Assembly: GCA_949743655.1 (NCBI GenBank)
Contig: CATJUP010000111.1
Span: 1-63,100 of the forward strand
Direction: 5' to 3'
Origin: an uncultured Eubacteriales bacterium
GTDB taxonomy: Bacteria; Bacillota; Clostridia; Lachnospirales; Anaerotignaceae
Length of the DNA: 63,100 bases
In this document: in pieces, positions 43,401 to 52,258 of the stretch
How positions within the stretch are numbered: the stretch's first letter is position 1
Layout: each line of letters opens with the position of its first letter
The notes under the pieces: model-generated
The model's input: the letters and a program-made list of their open reading frames with translations, nothing else
Databases searched by the model: none
Told to the model about the DNA's origin: nothing
Program-made: the position numbers and the translations under genes

Positions 43401-46332
43401 CAAAAAAATAACTACTGCTTATACTATGGTTTATACAAAATATTACAGAAACGAAATACTTACTGATGAGCAGAAAAAAGCAAATTTAATGTACTATCGT
43501 TATATTATAGAGCCGCCTATTTTAAAGGCTGATATAACAAGAAAGAAATTTACAGGAGCAATATTTCAAGAGGGAGTTTCGATTAAGGCAAGGGCGGGAG
43601 CGCTGCTTTCAAGTGTGACATTAAATTTTGATACTTTTGGCGATTATAGGTGGGTAAACCCAAACGAAAAAATAACAATGGATAAAAGTGAATATAATGC
43701 TGTGTTTGTTCCAAAAGATACAAAAAACTATGATTACAGCGGTGTTGAGGGCTGGAACGATGAAAAACAAGTAGTTGAGGGTTATATTAACATTATAGCC
43801 GAAAAAGGCGAAGCGCCGTCAAATAAAACAGTTATAAAAAATTGTGGAATAAAAAGTGGAAAAAAGAATATTGACATAGATTTATCATCAATAAACCCAT
43901 TTGATGGTTTGGATGCTGGAAATATAACATATGAGTATTTAGGAGATACAACGGCTGAAAACATAACTAATATAGCTTTTGAAAGCAGTGCAAAAAAACT
44001 AACGTTTACATTGGACAATGTTGAGAATACTGTTGACGAAATGGCTGTAATTAGTATTAAAGTAAATTCTGATAATTTCGCATCGGCTTATATTAATGTT
44101 ATTATATCAATGGTTGACAAACAAGTGGTTGATATAAGCGGTTTAAATATAAAAACTAAAGTATATGACGGAAAACCGATTGAAATACTGGGCAAGCCTG
44201 TTGTGGAAGGCGGTTACACAGGTGAATTGGAATATGTATGGTCTAATGGAAGTGTGCCTGTTGACGCTGGAAGTTATACACTTACAGTAAAAGTGCCTGA
44301 TAGCGACACTAAATATGTAGGAAGTATTGTTATGGATTTTTACATAAAAAGAAAAGAAGTAATTATTAAGCCAAAAGACACTGTATGTTATATTGGAAAT
44401 GATATGCCAAATATACTTGTTGAGTATTTGGGTTTAGTAGAAGGGGAAAGTATTGAACCTGTTAATGAGCCAACATTTATTTTTGCCGATATTAACGGTG
44501 TAAAAATAGACAATATAGTTGATTATGGAAAATATAAAATTATGTTTGACACAAAACCTTTATTTAATACTAATGAGGGAGTTGGTAAAAATTATACTTT
44601 ATTATTTGGTGAGGGAGAGTTAAAGGCGGAAAAAGACACTAAGCCGCCTATAGACAACAAACAAAGTATTGATATAAGCGGTTTATATGTAGAAAACAAA
44701 GTATATGATGGAAAACCAGTTAAGGTATTGGGTGATGCTGTAGTAACAGGTGGCTATACAGGAGATTTGGAGTATATATGGTCTAACGGTTTTGCACCTT
44801 CTAACGCTGGAGAATATACATTAACAATAAGAGTGCCTGAAAGTAACACCAAATACACAGGAAGTATTACTTTAAGTTTTAATATAGAAAAAAGAGAGTT
44901 AAAAGTTAAGCCGTCTGACGTGAAATATCGTATTAAAAAGGATATGCCTAAAATGTCTATTGAGTACATAGGTTTAGTTGAGGGAGAGAATATAATGCCT
45001 TATAACAAACCAACATTCGCTTTTATTGACTCTAAAGGCATAAAAGTGGAAAGTATAACTAAAACTGGAACGTACAAAATTGTATTTGATACAAAGCCTA
45101 TGTTTGATATTGACGGAATTAGCAAAAACTATACAATATTATTTGATTATGGAATATTAAAAGCAACAAAATCGTCATCATATTCAGATGACAGCCAAAA
45201 TGATGGAAGAGATGGAAATGAAATATATAAATACGGTGAAGACTCATCGCATAAGTCTAATATTAAAACAAAATATGACACAACTACATTAAATGTAGAA
45301 GGAAGTGTTTTGAGAGATGATGTGGATAGAGCTATTGAACAGGCTATAGAAAATAATTCTAAAAATATAGTGATTAAAGGAACTAATAACAAATTTGCTC
45401 TACCTATTGGAGCGGCAGGGTATATAGGAAACAAAACAAAAGCTGATTTAGTAATTGAAACGAATTTTGGAAATGTTACAATTCCAAATAATGTTCTTAG
45501 TCAGTTTAAATCAGATGAGAGAGTATCAATAGCTATTGAAAATAACAAAATTGTTGTTTTATCAAATGAAAAAGAACTGTCTGATTTTGGGAGTATTGTG
45601 GTAAAAATTCCATATTATAAAAATGAAAATACAGGTAATGTGGCAGTTGAAATAACAAAGTTAGACAATACAAAAGCTATAATACAAAATGTGTATAGCG
45701 GAGGCGAAAATATTGTTTTTACTATTTATGGAACTGTTTATTATACTATAATAGACAATTATACAGTTGCTAATGATAACAATCCTTTTGTTGATATTAA
45801 CACACACTGGGCTAAGAATGATATTTTAAAAGCGTTTAATTATGGATTGTTTAGCGGAATTGATGAAAGAAATTTTGGACCAGAATTGATTACGACAAGA
45901 GGAATGCTTGCGGCTATAATATATAGAATGGACGGCGGAAAAAATACAGACTCAAGTAACGTGTTTGTGGATGTTTTAGATGATATGTATTATGCTGACG
46001 GTGTGGCTTGGGGAAATAAAAACAATATTATAAGCGGGTATGATGATGGATTATTTAGACCAGAAGAATTGATTACAAGAGAACAGTTAGCACTACTTTT
46101 ATATAAATACTCATTGTATAAAAATTTTGATAACGGAAAAACAGATGATTACTATGTTGAAAGATTTTATGATTACAATGAGATTTCGGATTGGGCAAAA
46201 ACCGCGGTTTGCTATTGTGTTGAACAAGGAATTATAAGCGGAAGAACTGACGGAAGTATTGACCCTAAAGGAAAAGCCACAAGGGCTGAGGTAGCAAGCA
46301 TGCTTGTTAGGTTTTTAGAAAAAACTAATTAA
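40453..46332 (+). CDS. Large S-layer-homology surface protein: signal peptide, Cys/His repeats, Gly-rich beta-helix-like region, MBG repeats, three SLH domains
   Basis: 1959 aa; CRHEHRDEC/CVHEHINEC repeats; two ~180-aa DISGL...KVYDGKP repeats; three C-terminal SLH repeats (NPFVDINTHWAKNDILKA...; FVDVLDDMYYADGVAW...; FYDYNEISDWAKTAVCYC...). Confidence 0.9.
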   Translation: MRNVSKSVLSIILVILTVLNSVIINVYADEYIGGICVHHTEHTEECGFNALNEEVQCRHEHRDECYIIDEKCVHEHINECYKEILACLNEENHEHKYECYEKELICEHICSEESGCVKKELNCKHEHDDECGYSEKTEGLQCNFVCDICYKANELDNTKTEETENSDLETNENINNSMNNINDANNIIGVITNWSYTENDIIVNEDGKDFVIIEDANEENLYYIENVIDILPKSIEAETESGNKIFVINWICDYFPQDGDYEGSFVFEAELTENYYFSEDTKKPEINLVFAEKTDLFSVNLNRDVEQVEYDYDEYSLYANGIPILIKEDEYDALKIRVYNADGSPISGISNIAFDYPDNVYGGCRDVMGTATGDTTIIIESGVIGNTVFGGDKNGNRTGDTNVILKGGTVSYIVGGSENGNISGNTNIEVSGTAHINNNIIGGCIYGGAKSSRIIFNGEKVGCIYGGSSIEGKVDKTYVEVNGGHFEYTYDDGEKDVTALGEIYGGGYNAPVGDTEVVVTGGDWSIVSGGGVNGTAGNTDITIFGGENKKSFVYGGGFNAGATVENTNIKLIKGSCMSQVYGAGYNGNVMGNVNIDLKNICTGTTEPIWIFGGSASQGVVQGDVNITYDPQEALYTNKAVKIIGDGNNNYYGGNSCVNGNKTLTLKQVKTINGNKESYLPMVDICNNFDTLVVDDSIIQFFSLADGLNRYFPKKNVELKGNTKFYVSKEAMEIENDIILNGGSIILQDNGNIKVNGNVIYKSEITDVTVENDTMESKIKLMTGNYIDVSKFNITNEGYTLVKEGNDIYAVKLEDVNVDMYFDKDEYYYKDTVKVNVSLPKDSNITTNGKVTLKMDYNMEEYMFEPGYILPGEQTKNINLNGEVEFLIPLDTSGSFKVTASFTEGSKTGTVSRELTVNKRKLKIKEGTVTGGSKEYDGTLSASKVDFTNAIVEGYLPGDGGMVIDIDNDICNSYCFNSVDVGEGKKITTAYTMVYTKYYRNEILTDEQKKANLMYYRYIIEPPILKADITRKKFTGAIFQEGVSIKARAGALLSSVTLNFDTFGDYRWVNPNEKITMDKSEYNAVFVPKDTKNYDYSGVEGWNDEKQVVEGYINIIAEKGEAPSNKTVIKNCGIKSGKKNIDIDLSSINPFDGLDAGNITYEYLGDTTAENITNIAFESSAKKLTFTLDNVENTVDEMAVISIKVNSDNFASAYINVIISMVDKQVVDISGLNIKTKVYDGKPIEILGKPVVEGGYTGELEYVWSNGSVPVDAGSYTLTVKVPDSDTKYVGSIVMDFYIKRKEVIIKPKDTVCYIGNDMPNILVEYLGLVEGESIEPVNEPTFIFADINGVKIDNIVDYGKYKIMFDTKPLFNTNEGVGKNYTLLFGEGELKAEKDTKPPIDNKQSIDISGLYVENKVYDGKPVKVLGDAVVTGGYTGDLEYIWSNGFAPSNAGEYTLTIRVPESNTKYTGSITLSFNIEKRELKVKPSDVKYRIKKDMPKMSIEYIGLVEGENIMPYNKPTFAFIDSKGIKVESITKTGTYKIVFDTKPMFDIDGISKNYTILFDYGILKATKSSSYSDDSQNDGRDGNEIYKYGEDSSHKSNIKTKYDTTTLNVEGSVLRDDVDRAIEQAIENNSKNIVIKGTNNKFALPIGAAGYIGNKTKADLVIETNFGNVTIPNNVLSQFKSDERVSIAIENNKIVVLSNEKELSDFGSIVVKIPYYKNENTGNVAVEITKLDNTKAIIQNVYSGGENIVFTIYGTVYYTIIDNYTVANDNNPFVDINTHWAKNDILKAFNYGLFSGIDERNFGPELITTRGMLAAIIYRMDGGKNTDSSNVFVDVLDDMYYADGVAWGNKNNIISGYDDGLFRPEELITREQLALLLYKYSLYKNFDNGKTDDYYVERFYDYNEISDWAKTAVCYCVEQGIISGRTDGSIDPKGKATRAEVASMLVRFLEKTN
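44131..45170 (+). repeat. Tandem duplicated MBG-type domain, 540-bp period
   Basis: gatataagcggttta at 44131 and at 44671; parallel protein segments DISGLNIKTKVYDGKPIEILG / DISGLYVENKVYDGKPVKVLG. Confidence 0.85.
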
Positions 46333-46396
46333 ACTTTGTTTGGTTAATTAAAATAATTATTGTTACATTAATAAAGAAAGTATTAATATTATTTAA

Positions 46397-46430
46397 GGCA
46401 AAAGCTGATTTATGGCTTTTGCCATTTTTA
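46397..46430 (+). terminator. Intrinsic terminator after the SLH gene
   Basis: ggcaaaagc tgatttatg gcttttgcc attttta. Confidence 0.85.
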
Positions 46431-46604
46431 ATAAAATTGGTGTAAACTTTACTAAGCTATTGCGTATATATACTTTTTTGTAGTACAATATTTATGTTAT
46501 TTATATATTGTCATAAATATAAAACAACACCAATATTTCTTGATATTTTTTATTGTTTAGAATATAATTCAATTATGTGTATAAATGCTTAAAAAATAAT
46601 ATTG

Positions 46605-46621
46605 ATTGTGTATAACACAAT
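46605..46621. promoter_or_regulatory. Perfect palindrome upstream of the PilZ gene (candidate operator)
   Basis: attgtgt-ata-acacaat. Confidence 0.45.
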
Positions 46622-46758
46622 ATTTAGTTTGGTGTATGGTTGATGTTTTTAAAAGTAGCGTTTTATTAAATTAAAAATTTTATATATATAGAACTATTAG
46701 AATGAATAAAGTATAAATAAAAATAAATTTTTTGTTTCACTAAAAGGGGAGGTGCGAC

Positions 46759-47457
46759 ATGGGTTTATTTAGTTTTTTTGGGAGCAAAGCTAAAGATAAC
46801 GAAGTAGTGGAAACAAATGAAGAAACATTAAATTTAAGTAAACTTAAATTTTATTCTGATATACGAGTGGAAGTTAATACGCTTAAAGATGAGCTTTTAT
46901 TTGTGGCTAAATTTATATATATTAAAAAAAATACGGCTCAGCTATACCAATATTCGGAAGTATCAATACCACCTAACACAGAGTCTATGCGCGTAAAAAT
47001 AAGGGGTTACGTTTATCAAGAAAAAAAGGCAATATACATGGAGGGTATTATTACACCAAAGCCGGACGGTATATGGCTTGCGGAAAATTTAGTACTTACA
47101 AAAGTTAATAACGACAGAGCTTTTTTTAGAATTAACACAGACATTGACTCTATTATTACAAATGTTAATGGAATTGATAAAAAAGAGAGAGAATGTAAAG
47201 TTATAAATATAAGTGTAGGAGGAGTGTGTGTTTGTACAGAGGACATTTTTTATGAAAATGACAAGTTTTTGCTTAAAGTAAAATTATTGGCAGAAAGAGA
47301 ACCGTCTGTTATGTACTGTCAGGTGCTTAGAATTACGAAAAGAAGCGGATACAAGTATGAGTATGGTTGTAAATTTTTGGGTTTAAGTGAAGTTGAGCAA
47401 GATAAGATTACTCAAAATATTTTTGCAGTACAGCGTAAAAAAGGAAATTTTATATAA
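46759..47457 (+). CDS. PilZ domain (c-di-GMP binding) protein, YcgR-like
   Basis: NDRAFFRINTD (RxxxR) and INISVGGVCV (N/DxSxxG) motifs. Confidence 0.85.
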   Translation: MGLFSFFGSKAKDNEVVETNEETLNLSKLKFYSDIRVEVNTLKDELLFVAKFIYIKKNTAQLYQYSEVSIPPNTESMRVKIRGYVYQEKKAIYMEGIITPKPDGIWLAENLVLTKVNNDRAFFRINTDIDSIITNVNGIDKKERECKVINISVGGVCVCTEDIFYENDKFLLKVKLLAEREPSVMYCQVLRITKRSGYKYEYGCKFLGLSEVEQDKITQNIFAVQRKKGNFI

Positions 47458-47589
47458 AAAGTTCCATTTTTATTGATTTTAGGTATACATAAAATTTTAT
47501 AAACTAATTTTTAATATAAAAAATCACAATATATTATAGGCTAAAAGCAAAACATAGTAGATTTTTAAATTGATTTTTAAATGCTATTG

Positions 47590-47617
47590 GCGTAAAGTAA
47601 AAACTTTGCGCTTTTTG
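47590..47617 (+). terminator. Intrinsic terminator after the PilZ gene
   Basis: gcgtaaagt aaaa actttgcgc tttttg. Confidence 0.75.
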
Positions 47618-47655
47618 TTATATTTAAAATTTAGGCTTATGTACTATGTTTTTAC

Positions 47656-47684
47656 TTGAAATAAACAATAGTTTATTATAAAAT
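47656..47684 (+). promoter_or_regulatory. Sigma-A-type promoter with an inverted repeat in the spacer
   Basis: TTGAAA - 17 bp - TAAAAT; aataaac-aata-gtttatt dyad between the boxes. Confidence 0.65.
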
Positions 47685-47720
47685 TAATATTTAATAATAT
47701 TTAATATTTGGAGAGATGAT

Positions 47721-49340
47721 ATGATTAATGTAAATAATGTTACCCTTCAGTATGGCGGAAGGGTGCTTTTTAAAGACGTGAACACAACTTTTACACCAGG
47801 CAACTGCTATGGTGTTATAGGCGCTAATGGTGCTGGCAAATCAACTTTTCTTAAAGTGCTTTCAGGAGATATTGAGCCTAACAAGGGAGAAGTTATTATA
47901 GCACCAGGAAAAAGGCTTGCTGTACTTAAACAAGATCATTTTGAGTTTGATGACTTTGACGTAATGAGTACTGTTTTATATGGTCACAAAAGATTATACG
48001 ACATAATGAAAGAAAAAGATGCTATTTATAGTAAGCCGGATTTTTCTGATGAGGACGGAATTAGAGTTTCGGAATTAGAAGGTGAGTTTGCCGAGCTTGA
48101 CGGCTGGAACGCCGAGAGTGACGCGGCTATATTATTAAACGGGCTTGGTGTGTCTACAGAATTTCATTACTCGCCTATGAACACATTAAGTGCCAATCAA
48201 AAAGTAAAAGTATTGCTTGCGCAAGCGCTTTTTGGCAATCCTGACATACTACTTATGGACGAGCCTACAAACCACCTTGATATTCAGTCTGTAAACTGGC
48301 TTGAAAAGTTTCTTATGGATTTTGAAAATACTGTTGTAGTGGTTTCTCACGACAGACATTTTTTGAACAAGGTTTGTACTCACATAGCCGATGTTGACTA
48401 TGGTAAAATAACTATGTTTGTAGGAAATTATGATTTTTGGTATCAATACACACAAATGACACAAAAACAGTTAAAAGACGAGAACAAACGAACAGAACAG
48501 AAAATAAAAGAATTACAAGAGTTTATACAGCGTTTTAGCGCTAACGCCTCAAAAAGCAAACAGGCTACAAGCCGCAAAAAATTGCTTGATAACCTTCAGC
48601 TTGATAATATAAAGCCGTCTTCGAGAAGATACCCTTTTGTTAATTTTAAACAGGATAGAGAAGTTGGAAACGACCTTCTTGAAGTAAACGAAATATCTAA
48701 AACAATAGAGGGTGTGAATATACTTAACAAAGTTACTTTTAGAATTAACCCAAATGAGAAAGTGGCTTTTGTTGGCGAAGATGATGTGGCAAGAACAGTT
48801 TTATTTAAAATACTTATGGGAGAGCTTGAGCCTGACGAGGGAAGTTTTAAATGGGGAGTAACAACTTCAAGGGCTTATTTTCCAAAGGATAATTCTGAAT
48901 TTTTTGATGACTGTGATGACTCTTTAATAGACTGGCTTAGACCTTATGCTAAAGAGGGAGAACAGTATGATGCTGACATAAGAGGTTGGCTTGGAAGAAT
49001 GCTTTTTTCAGGTGAGGAGGCGCTTAAACCCGCAAAAGTTCTTTCTGGTGGTGAAAAAGTAAGGTGTATGTTATGCAAAATGATGATTTCTGGAGCTAAT
49101 GTGCTTATACTTTACGAGCCTACAAATCATCTTGCACTTGGGAGTATTAAAGCTCTTAACAATGGTCTTATTGACTATAAAGGCACACTTATATTTGATT
49201 CTCAAGACCATGAGTTTGTAAATACTATAGCCGATAGAATTATTGAGATACTTCCTAATGGCATTATAGACAGAAAAGAGACTTTTGACGAGTATATTGA
49301 AGACGAAGTTGTAAACGAGACACGTAAAAAACTTATGTAG
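47721..49340 (+). CDS. ABC-F family protein (YbiT-like) with degenerate second NBD
   Basis: NBD1 GANGAGKST, LLMDEPTNHLD, SHDRHF; NBD2 GEDDVART, LILYEPTNHLA, SQDHEF; linker FIQRFSANASKSKQATSRKK. Confidence 0.93.
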   Translation: MINVNNVTLQYGGRVLFKDVNTTFTPGNCYGVIGANGAGKSTFLKVLSGDIEPNKGEVIIAPGKRLAVLKQDHFEFDDFDVMSTVLYGHKRLYDIMKEKDAIYSKPDFSDEDGIRVSELEGEFAELDGWNAESDAAILLNGLGVSTEFHYSPMNTLSANQKVKVLLAQALFGNPDILLMDEPTNHLDIQSVNWLEKFLMDFENTVVVVSHDRHFLNKVCTHIADVDYGKITMFVGNYDFWYQYTQMTQKQLKDENKRTEQKIKELQEFIQRFSANASKSKQATSRKKLLDNLQLDNIKPSSRRYPFVNFKQDREVGNDLLEVNEISKTIEGVNILNKVTFRINPNEKVAFVGEDDVARTVLFKILMGELEPDEGSFKWGVTTSRAYFPKDNSEFFDDCDDSLIDWLRPYAKEGEQYDADIRGWLGRMLFSGEEALKPAKVLSGGEKVRCMLCKMMISGANVLILYEPTNHLALGSIKALNNGLIDYKGTLIFDSQDHEFVNTIADRIIEILPNGIIDRKETFDEYIEDEVVNETRKKLM

Positions 49341-49350
49341 GGGTGATTTT

Positions 49351-49920
49351 GTGGATTTAAAAGAGGCTATTTATAATAGAAGAAGTGTAAGAAAATATAA
49401 TGACAAAGATATAAGCGACAGTGACATAAAAGAAATAATAGACGCTGGTTTATGGGCGCCCTCGGCAGTTAATTTACAGCCATGGTATTTTGTAGTATGC
49501 AGAAGTGAGAACTCTATTAAAAAGTTAAACGAGATTATGGGAGGCTCTATATTTGGGCTTAAAAAAGTGCTTGATAACCGTTTTAAAGCTAATCCCGAAG
49601 TTATAGACGAGACTGTAAATTTTGTAAAAAGTATGGGCGGAGCTAAAACTATTATACTTACTTTTCTCCAAAGAGAAGATTATGATGAGTATACAGCCGC
49701 TGTTGAAAGTGCAGCGGCGGCTATGCAAAATATTGTGCTTACAGCATACTCAAAGGGAATATCATCATGTTGGCTTACAGCGCCTTTACATGTTGAAGAG
49801 GAGCTTAGAGCGGAGTTTGCGCCAAAAAAAGGAAGGCTATTAGCAGCTATAACATTAGGCTACAGTGATTTAAAGCCAAGAGCGCCTAAAAGAAAAGACG
49901 GAAGATTTGTTATAATTTAA
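49351..49920 (+). CDS. Nitroreductase family protein
   Basis: AIYNRRSVRKYNDKDISDSDIKEIIDAGLWAPSAVNLQPWYFVV. Confidence 0.93.
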   Translation: MDLKEAIYNRRSVRKYNDKDISDSDIKEIIDAGLWAPSAVNLQPWYFVVCRSENSIKKLNEIMGGSIFGLKKVLDNRFKANPEVIDETVNFVKSMGGAKTIILTFLQREDYDEYTAAVESAAAAMQNIVLTAYSKGISSCWLTAPLHVEEELRAEFAPKKGRLLAAITLGYSDLKPRAPKRKDGRFVII

Positions 49921-50056
49921 AACAGACATTAATTAACTATTTTTTTACATGTCAGTTTTTTGAAAAAAAGCGTTTAAAATTGCGTGTACATGTGAGTTTT
50001 GTAATTAGAAAAACAACAGTTTTGTGATTTAAAGTGTTCACAGCATTGAGGTTTTT

Positions 50057-50419
50057 ATGATAAAAGGTATAGGAAACGATATAATTGAGGTAGAGAGATT
50101 AAAAAAAGCCATAGAAAAAGAAAATTTTTTAAAAAGATATTTTACTGATGAGGAGATAAAATATATATCAAAAAATAGCCAGACGGCGGCTGGTATTTTT
50201 GCGGCTAAAGAGGCGGTAAGCAAAGCTATTGGAACTGGATTTAGGGGTTTTATGCCAAAAGATATAGAGATAACCCATGATTTATATGGAAAACCGAAAG
50301 TATCGCTATTTTTAAAAGCAGACAACACAGCTAAAAATATGGGTATAAAATTTATACACATAAGTATATCGCACTGTAAAAATTACGCCGCCGCTTTTGC
50401 TGTGGCGGAAGGAGAGTAA
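50057..50419 (+). CDS. acpS: Holo-[acyl-carrier-protein] synthase
   Basis: GIGNDIIEVERLKKAI; FAAKEAVSKAIGTG. Confidence 0.95.
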   Translation: MIKGIGNDIIEVERLKKAIEKENFLKRYFTDEEIKYISKNSQTAAGIFAAKEAVSKAIGTGFRGFMPKDIEITHDLYGKPKVSLFLKADNTAKNMGIKFIHISISHCKNYAAAFAVAEGE

Positions 50420-50420
50420 A

Positions 50421-51959
50421 ATGGATATAGCTTTTGGTTATCAAATGAAAGAAATGGACAGTATTACTATTAATAATTATGGTGTTTCTGGAATTGTACT
50501 TATGGAAAACGCTTCAATGGCTGTTGCCCAAAAGTGTATGGAGTATTTAAAAAAAACAGGCGGTAAAAAAGCTGTTTTTGTGTGCGGTACAGGCAATAAT
50601 GGCGGCGATGGTTTTGCGGCAGCGAGAATACTAAGTGCTAACGGTTTTGAGAGTAATATAATACTTGTTGGAAATAGTGAAAAGTTAAAAGGTGATGCTC
50701 TTATTAACTTTAAAGCTGCTGTTAATATTGGTATAGAAGTTTTTGATATTTCAAAGGCTGATTATATAATTAAAAAAGTTGATTTAGTTATTGACGCTAT
50801 TTTTGGAACGGGATTTTCAGGAGAACCAAGAGATATATATAAAACTGCTATAGAAAAAATAAATAACAGCAAAAAATATATTATAAGTGTTGACATAGCC
50901 TCAGGAGTTAACTCGGATACAGGACACGCAGCCGATACATGTGTTAAAGCTGACGAGACTGTGTCTTTTTGTATGGCTAAAGTGGGCAATATACTTTATC
51001 CTGGAGCTGAAAAATGTGGAAAACTGACAATAGCCAATATATCAATACCTCAACAGGTAAAAAACAAATTTAAAACAATAAAAGCTATTGATACAAATAT
51101 GGCTGAATATTTAATTCCTAAAAGAATGCCACGAAGCAACAAGGGAACATATGGCAAATTGTTTGTTATAGCCGGCTCTTACTCAATGGGCGGCGCGGCT
51201 TGTTTAAGCGCTAAGGCGGCTTATAAAACGGGGTGCGGCGTTGTTTACAGTGTTGTGCCTAAAGAGTGTTTACAGACAGTTCAAAATATTGTGCCAGAAG
51301 CTGTGGCTAAACCTGTAGTGAGTTTGGAAGGGAAGTTTTGTGAAAATAGTTTTAACAAAATACAAGATGATTTAAAACAAGCTGACACAGTTGTTATAGG
51401 TCCAGGGTTAGGAACAGGAGAAAATGTAAATGCTTTTGTTGAAAAGGCATTAAAAAATATTGATTGTCAAACAGTAATAGATGCCGATGCTCTTAACGCA
51501 ATAGCCGAAAATACTGGAATATTACGTGAAATGAAAAATGTGCCTATTATAACACCTCACCCAGGTGAGATGAGCAGACTTACAGGAAAAAGTGTTAAAG
51601 AGGTTATTGATGACACTATAAAAACGGCTTTGGAATTTTCAAAAGAGTATAATACTATTGTTGTGCTTAAAGACGCAAGAACAATTATAACATCGCCTAA
51701 TGGAGAAATTTATATAAATATGACAGGAAACAACGCTATGTCAAAAGGCGGAAGCGGTGATGTGCTTAGTGGAATAATAGGGGCTTTAAAATGCGTAATG
51801 AATGACCCATTAATGGCAGCGGTATTAGGGGTTTATATACATGGATTATGCGGTGACATGGCGGCTGAAAAATTGGGAAGTTATGGTGTTTTGGCAAGGG
51901 ATTTATGCGATAATATAGCGCATGTTATGAAATATTTAGGAACAGTTAAAAAAGGATAA
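50421..51959 (+). CDS. nnr: Bifunctional NAD(P)H-hydrate epimerase / ADP-dependent NAD(P)H-hydrate dehydratase
   Basis: VCGTGNNGGDGFAAARIL; VIDADALNAIAEN, ITPHPGEMSRL, NAMSKGGSGDVLSGIIGAL. Confidence 0.95.
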   Translation: MDIAFGYQMKEMDSITINNYGVSGIVLMENASMAVAQKCMEYLKKTGGKKAVFVCGTGNNGGDGFAAARILSANGFESNIILVGNSEKLKGDALINFKAAVNIGIEVFDISKADYIIKKVDLVIDAIFGTGFSGEPRDIYKTAIEKINNSKKYIISVDIASGVNSDTGHAADTCVKADETVSFCMAKVGNILYPGAEKCGKLTIANISIPQQVKNKFKTIKAIDTNMAEYLIPKRMPRSNKGTYGKLFVIAGSYSMGGAACLSAKAAYKTGCGVVYSVVPKECLQTVQNIVPEAVAKPVVSLEGKFCENSFNKIQDDLKQADTVVIGPGLGTGENVNAFVEKALKNIDCQTVIDADALNAIAENTGILREMKNVPIITPHPGEMSRLTGKSVKEVIDDTIKTALEFSKEYNTIVVLKDARTIITSPNGEIYINMTGNNAMSKGGSGDVLSGIIGALKCVMNDPLMAAVLGVYIHGLCGDMAAEKLGSYGVLARDLCDNIAHVMKYLGTVKKG

Positions 51960-52209
51960 GATGTTTATTAAAAACAAAAATTAGTTGTTTTAACAGCAGA
52001 TAAATCAAAGAAGTGAGAATAGACTATATAACTGATTATTGTGCAAGAGAAATTTTTGATAAATAAATTAATTTAAGACTGTTTTGTTAAAACTTTTGTA
52101 ATATTTTAAAAGTTATTGCTTAAATTAGAATTATTTACATTTAATGTTTGGTTTTAAATAAACGCACTATTACATAGTGAGTAAAGCAAAATACAGTAAT
52201 ACAAAACAG

Positions 52210-52253
52210 GCTCCTAAGCGTATAATATTATTGTAAAAAAGACGCATAGGAGC
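52210..52253 (+). promoter_or_regulatory. Hairpin sequestering the Shine-Dalgarno of the GerS-like gene
   Basis: gctcctaagcgt (52210-52221) pairs with acgcataggagc (52242-52253), 11 of 12; SD aggag is inside the 3' arm. Confidence 0.65.
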
Positions 52254-52258
52254 ACATT

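Noticed and set aside
47458-47720. Possible antibiotic-sensing attenuator leader for the ABC-F gene
   Set aside because: The hairpin at 47590-47617 precedes a good promoter (47656-47684), so it is better read as the PilZ terminator.
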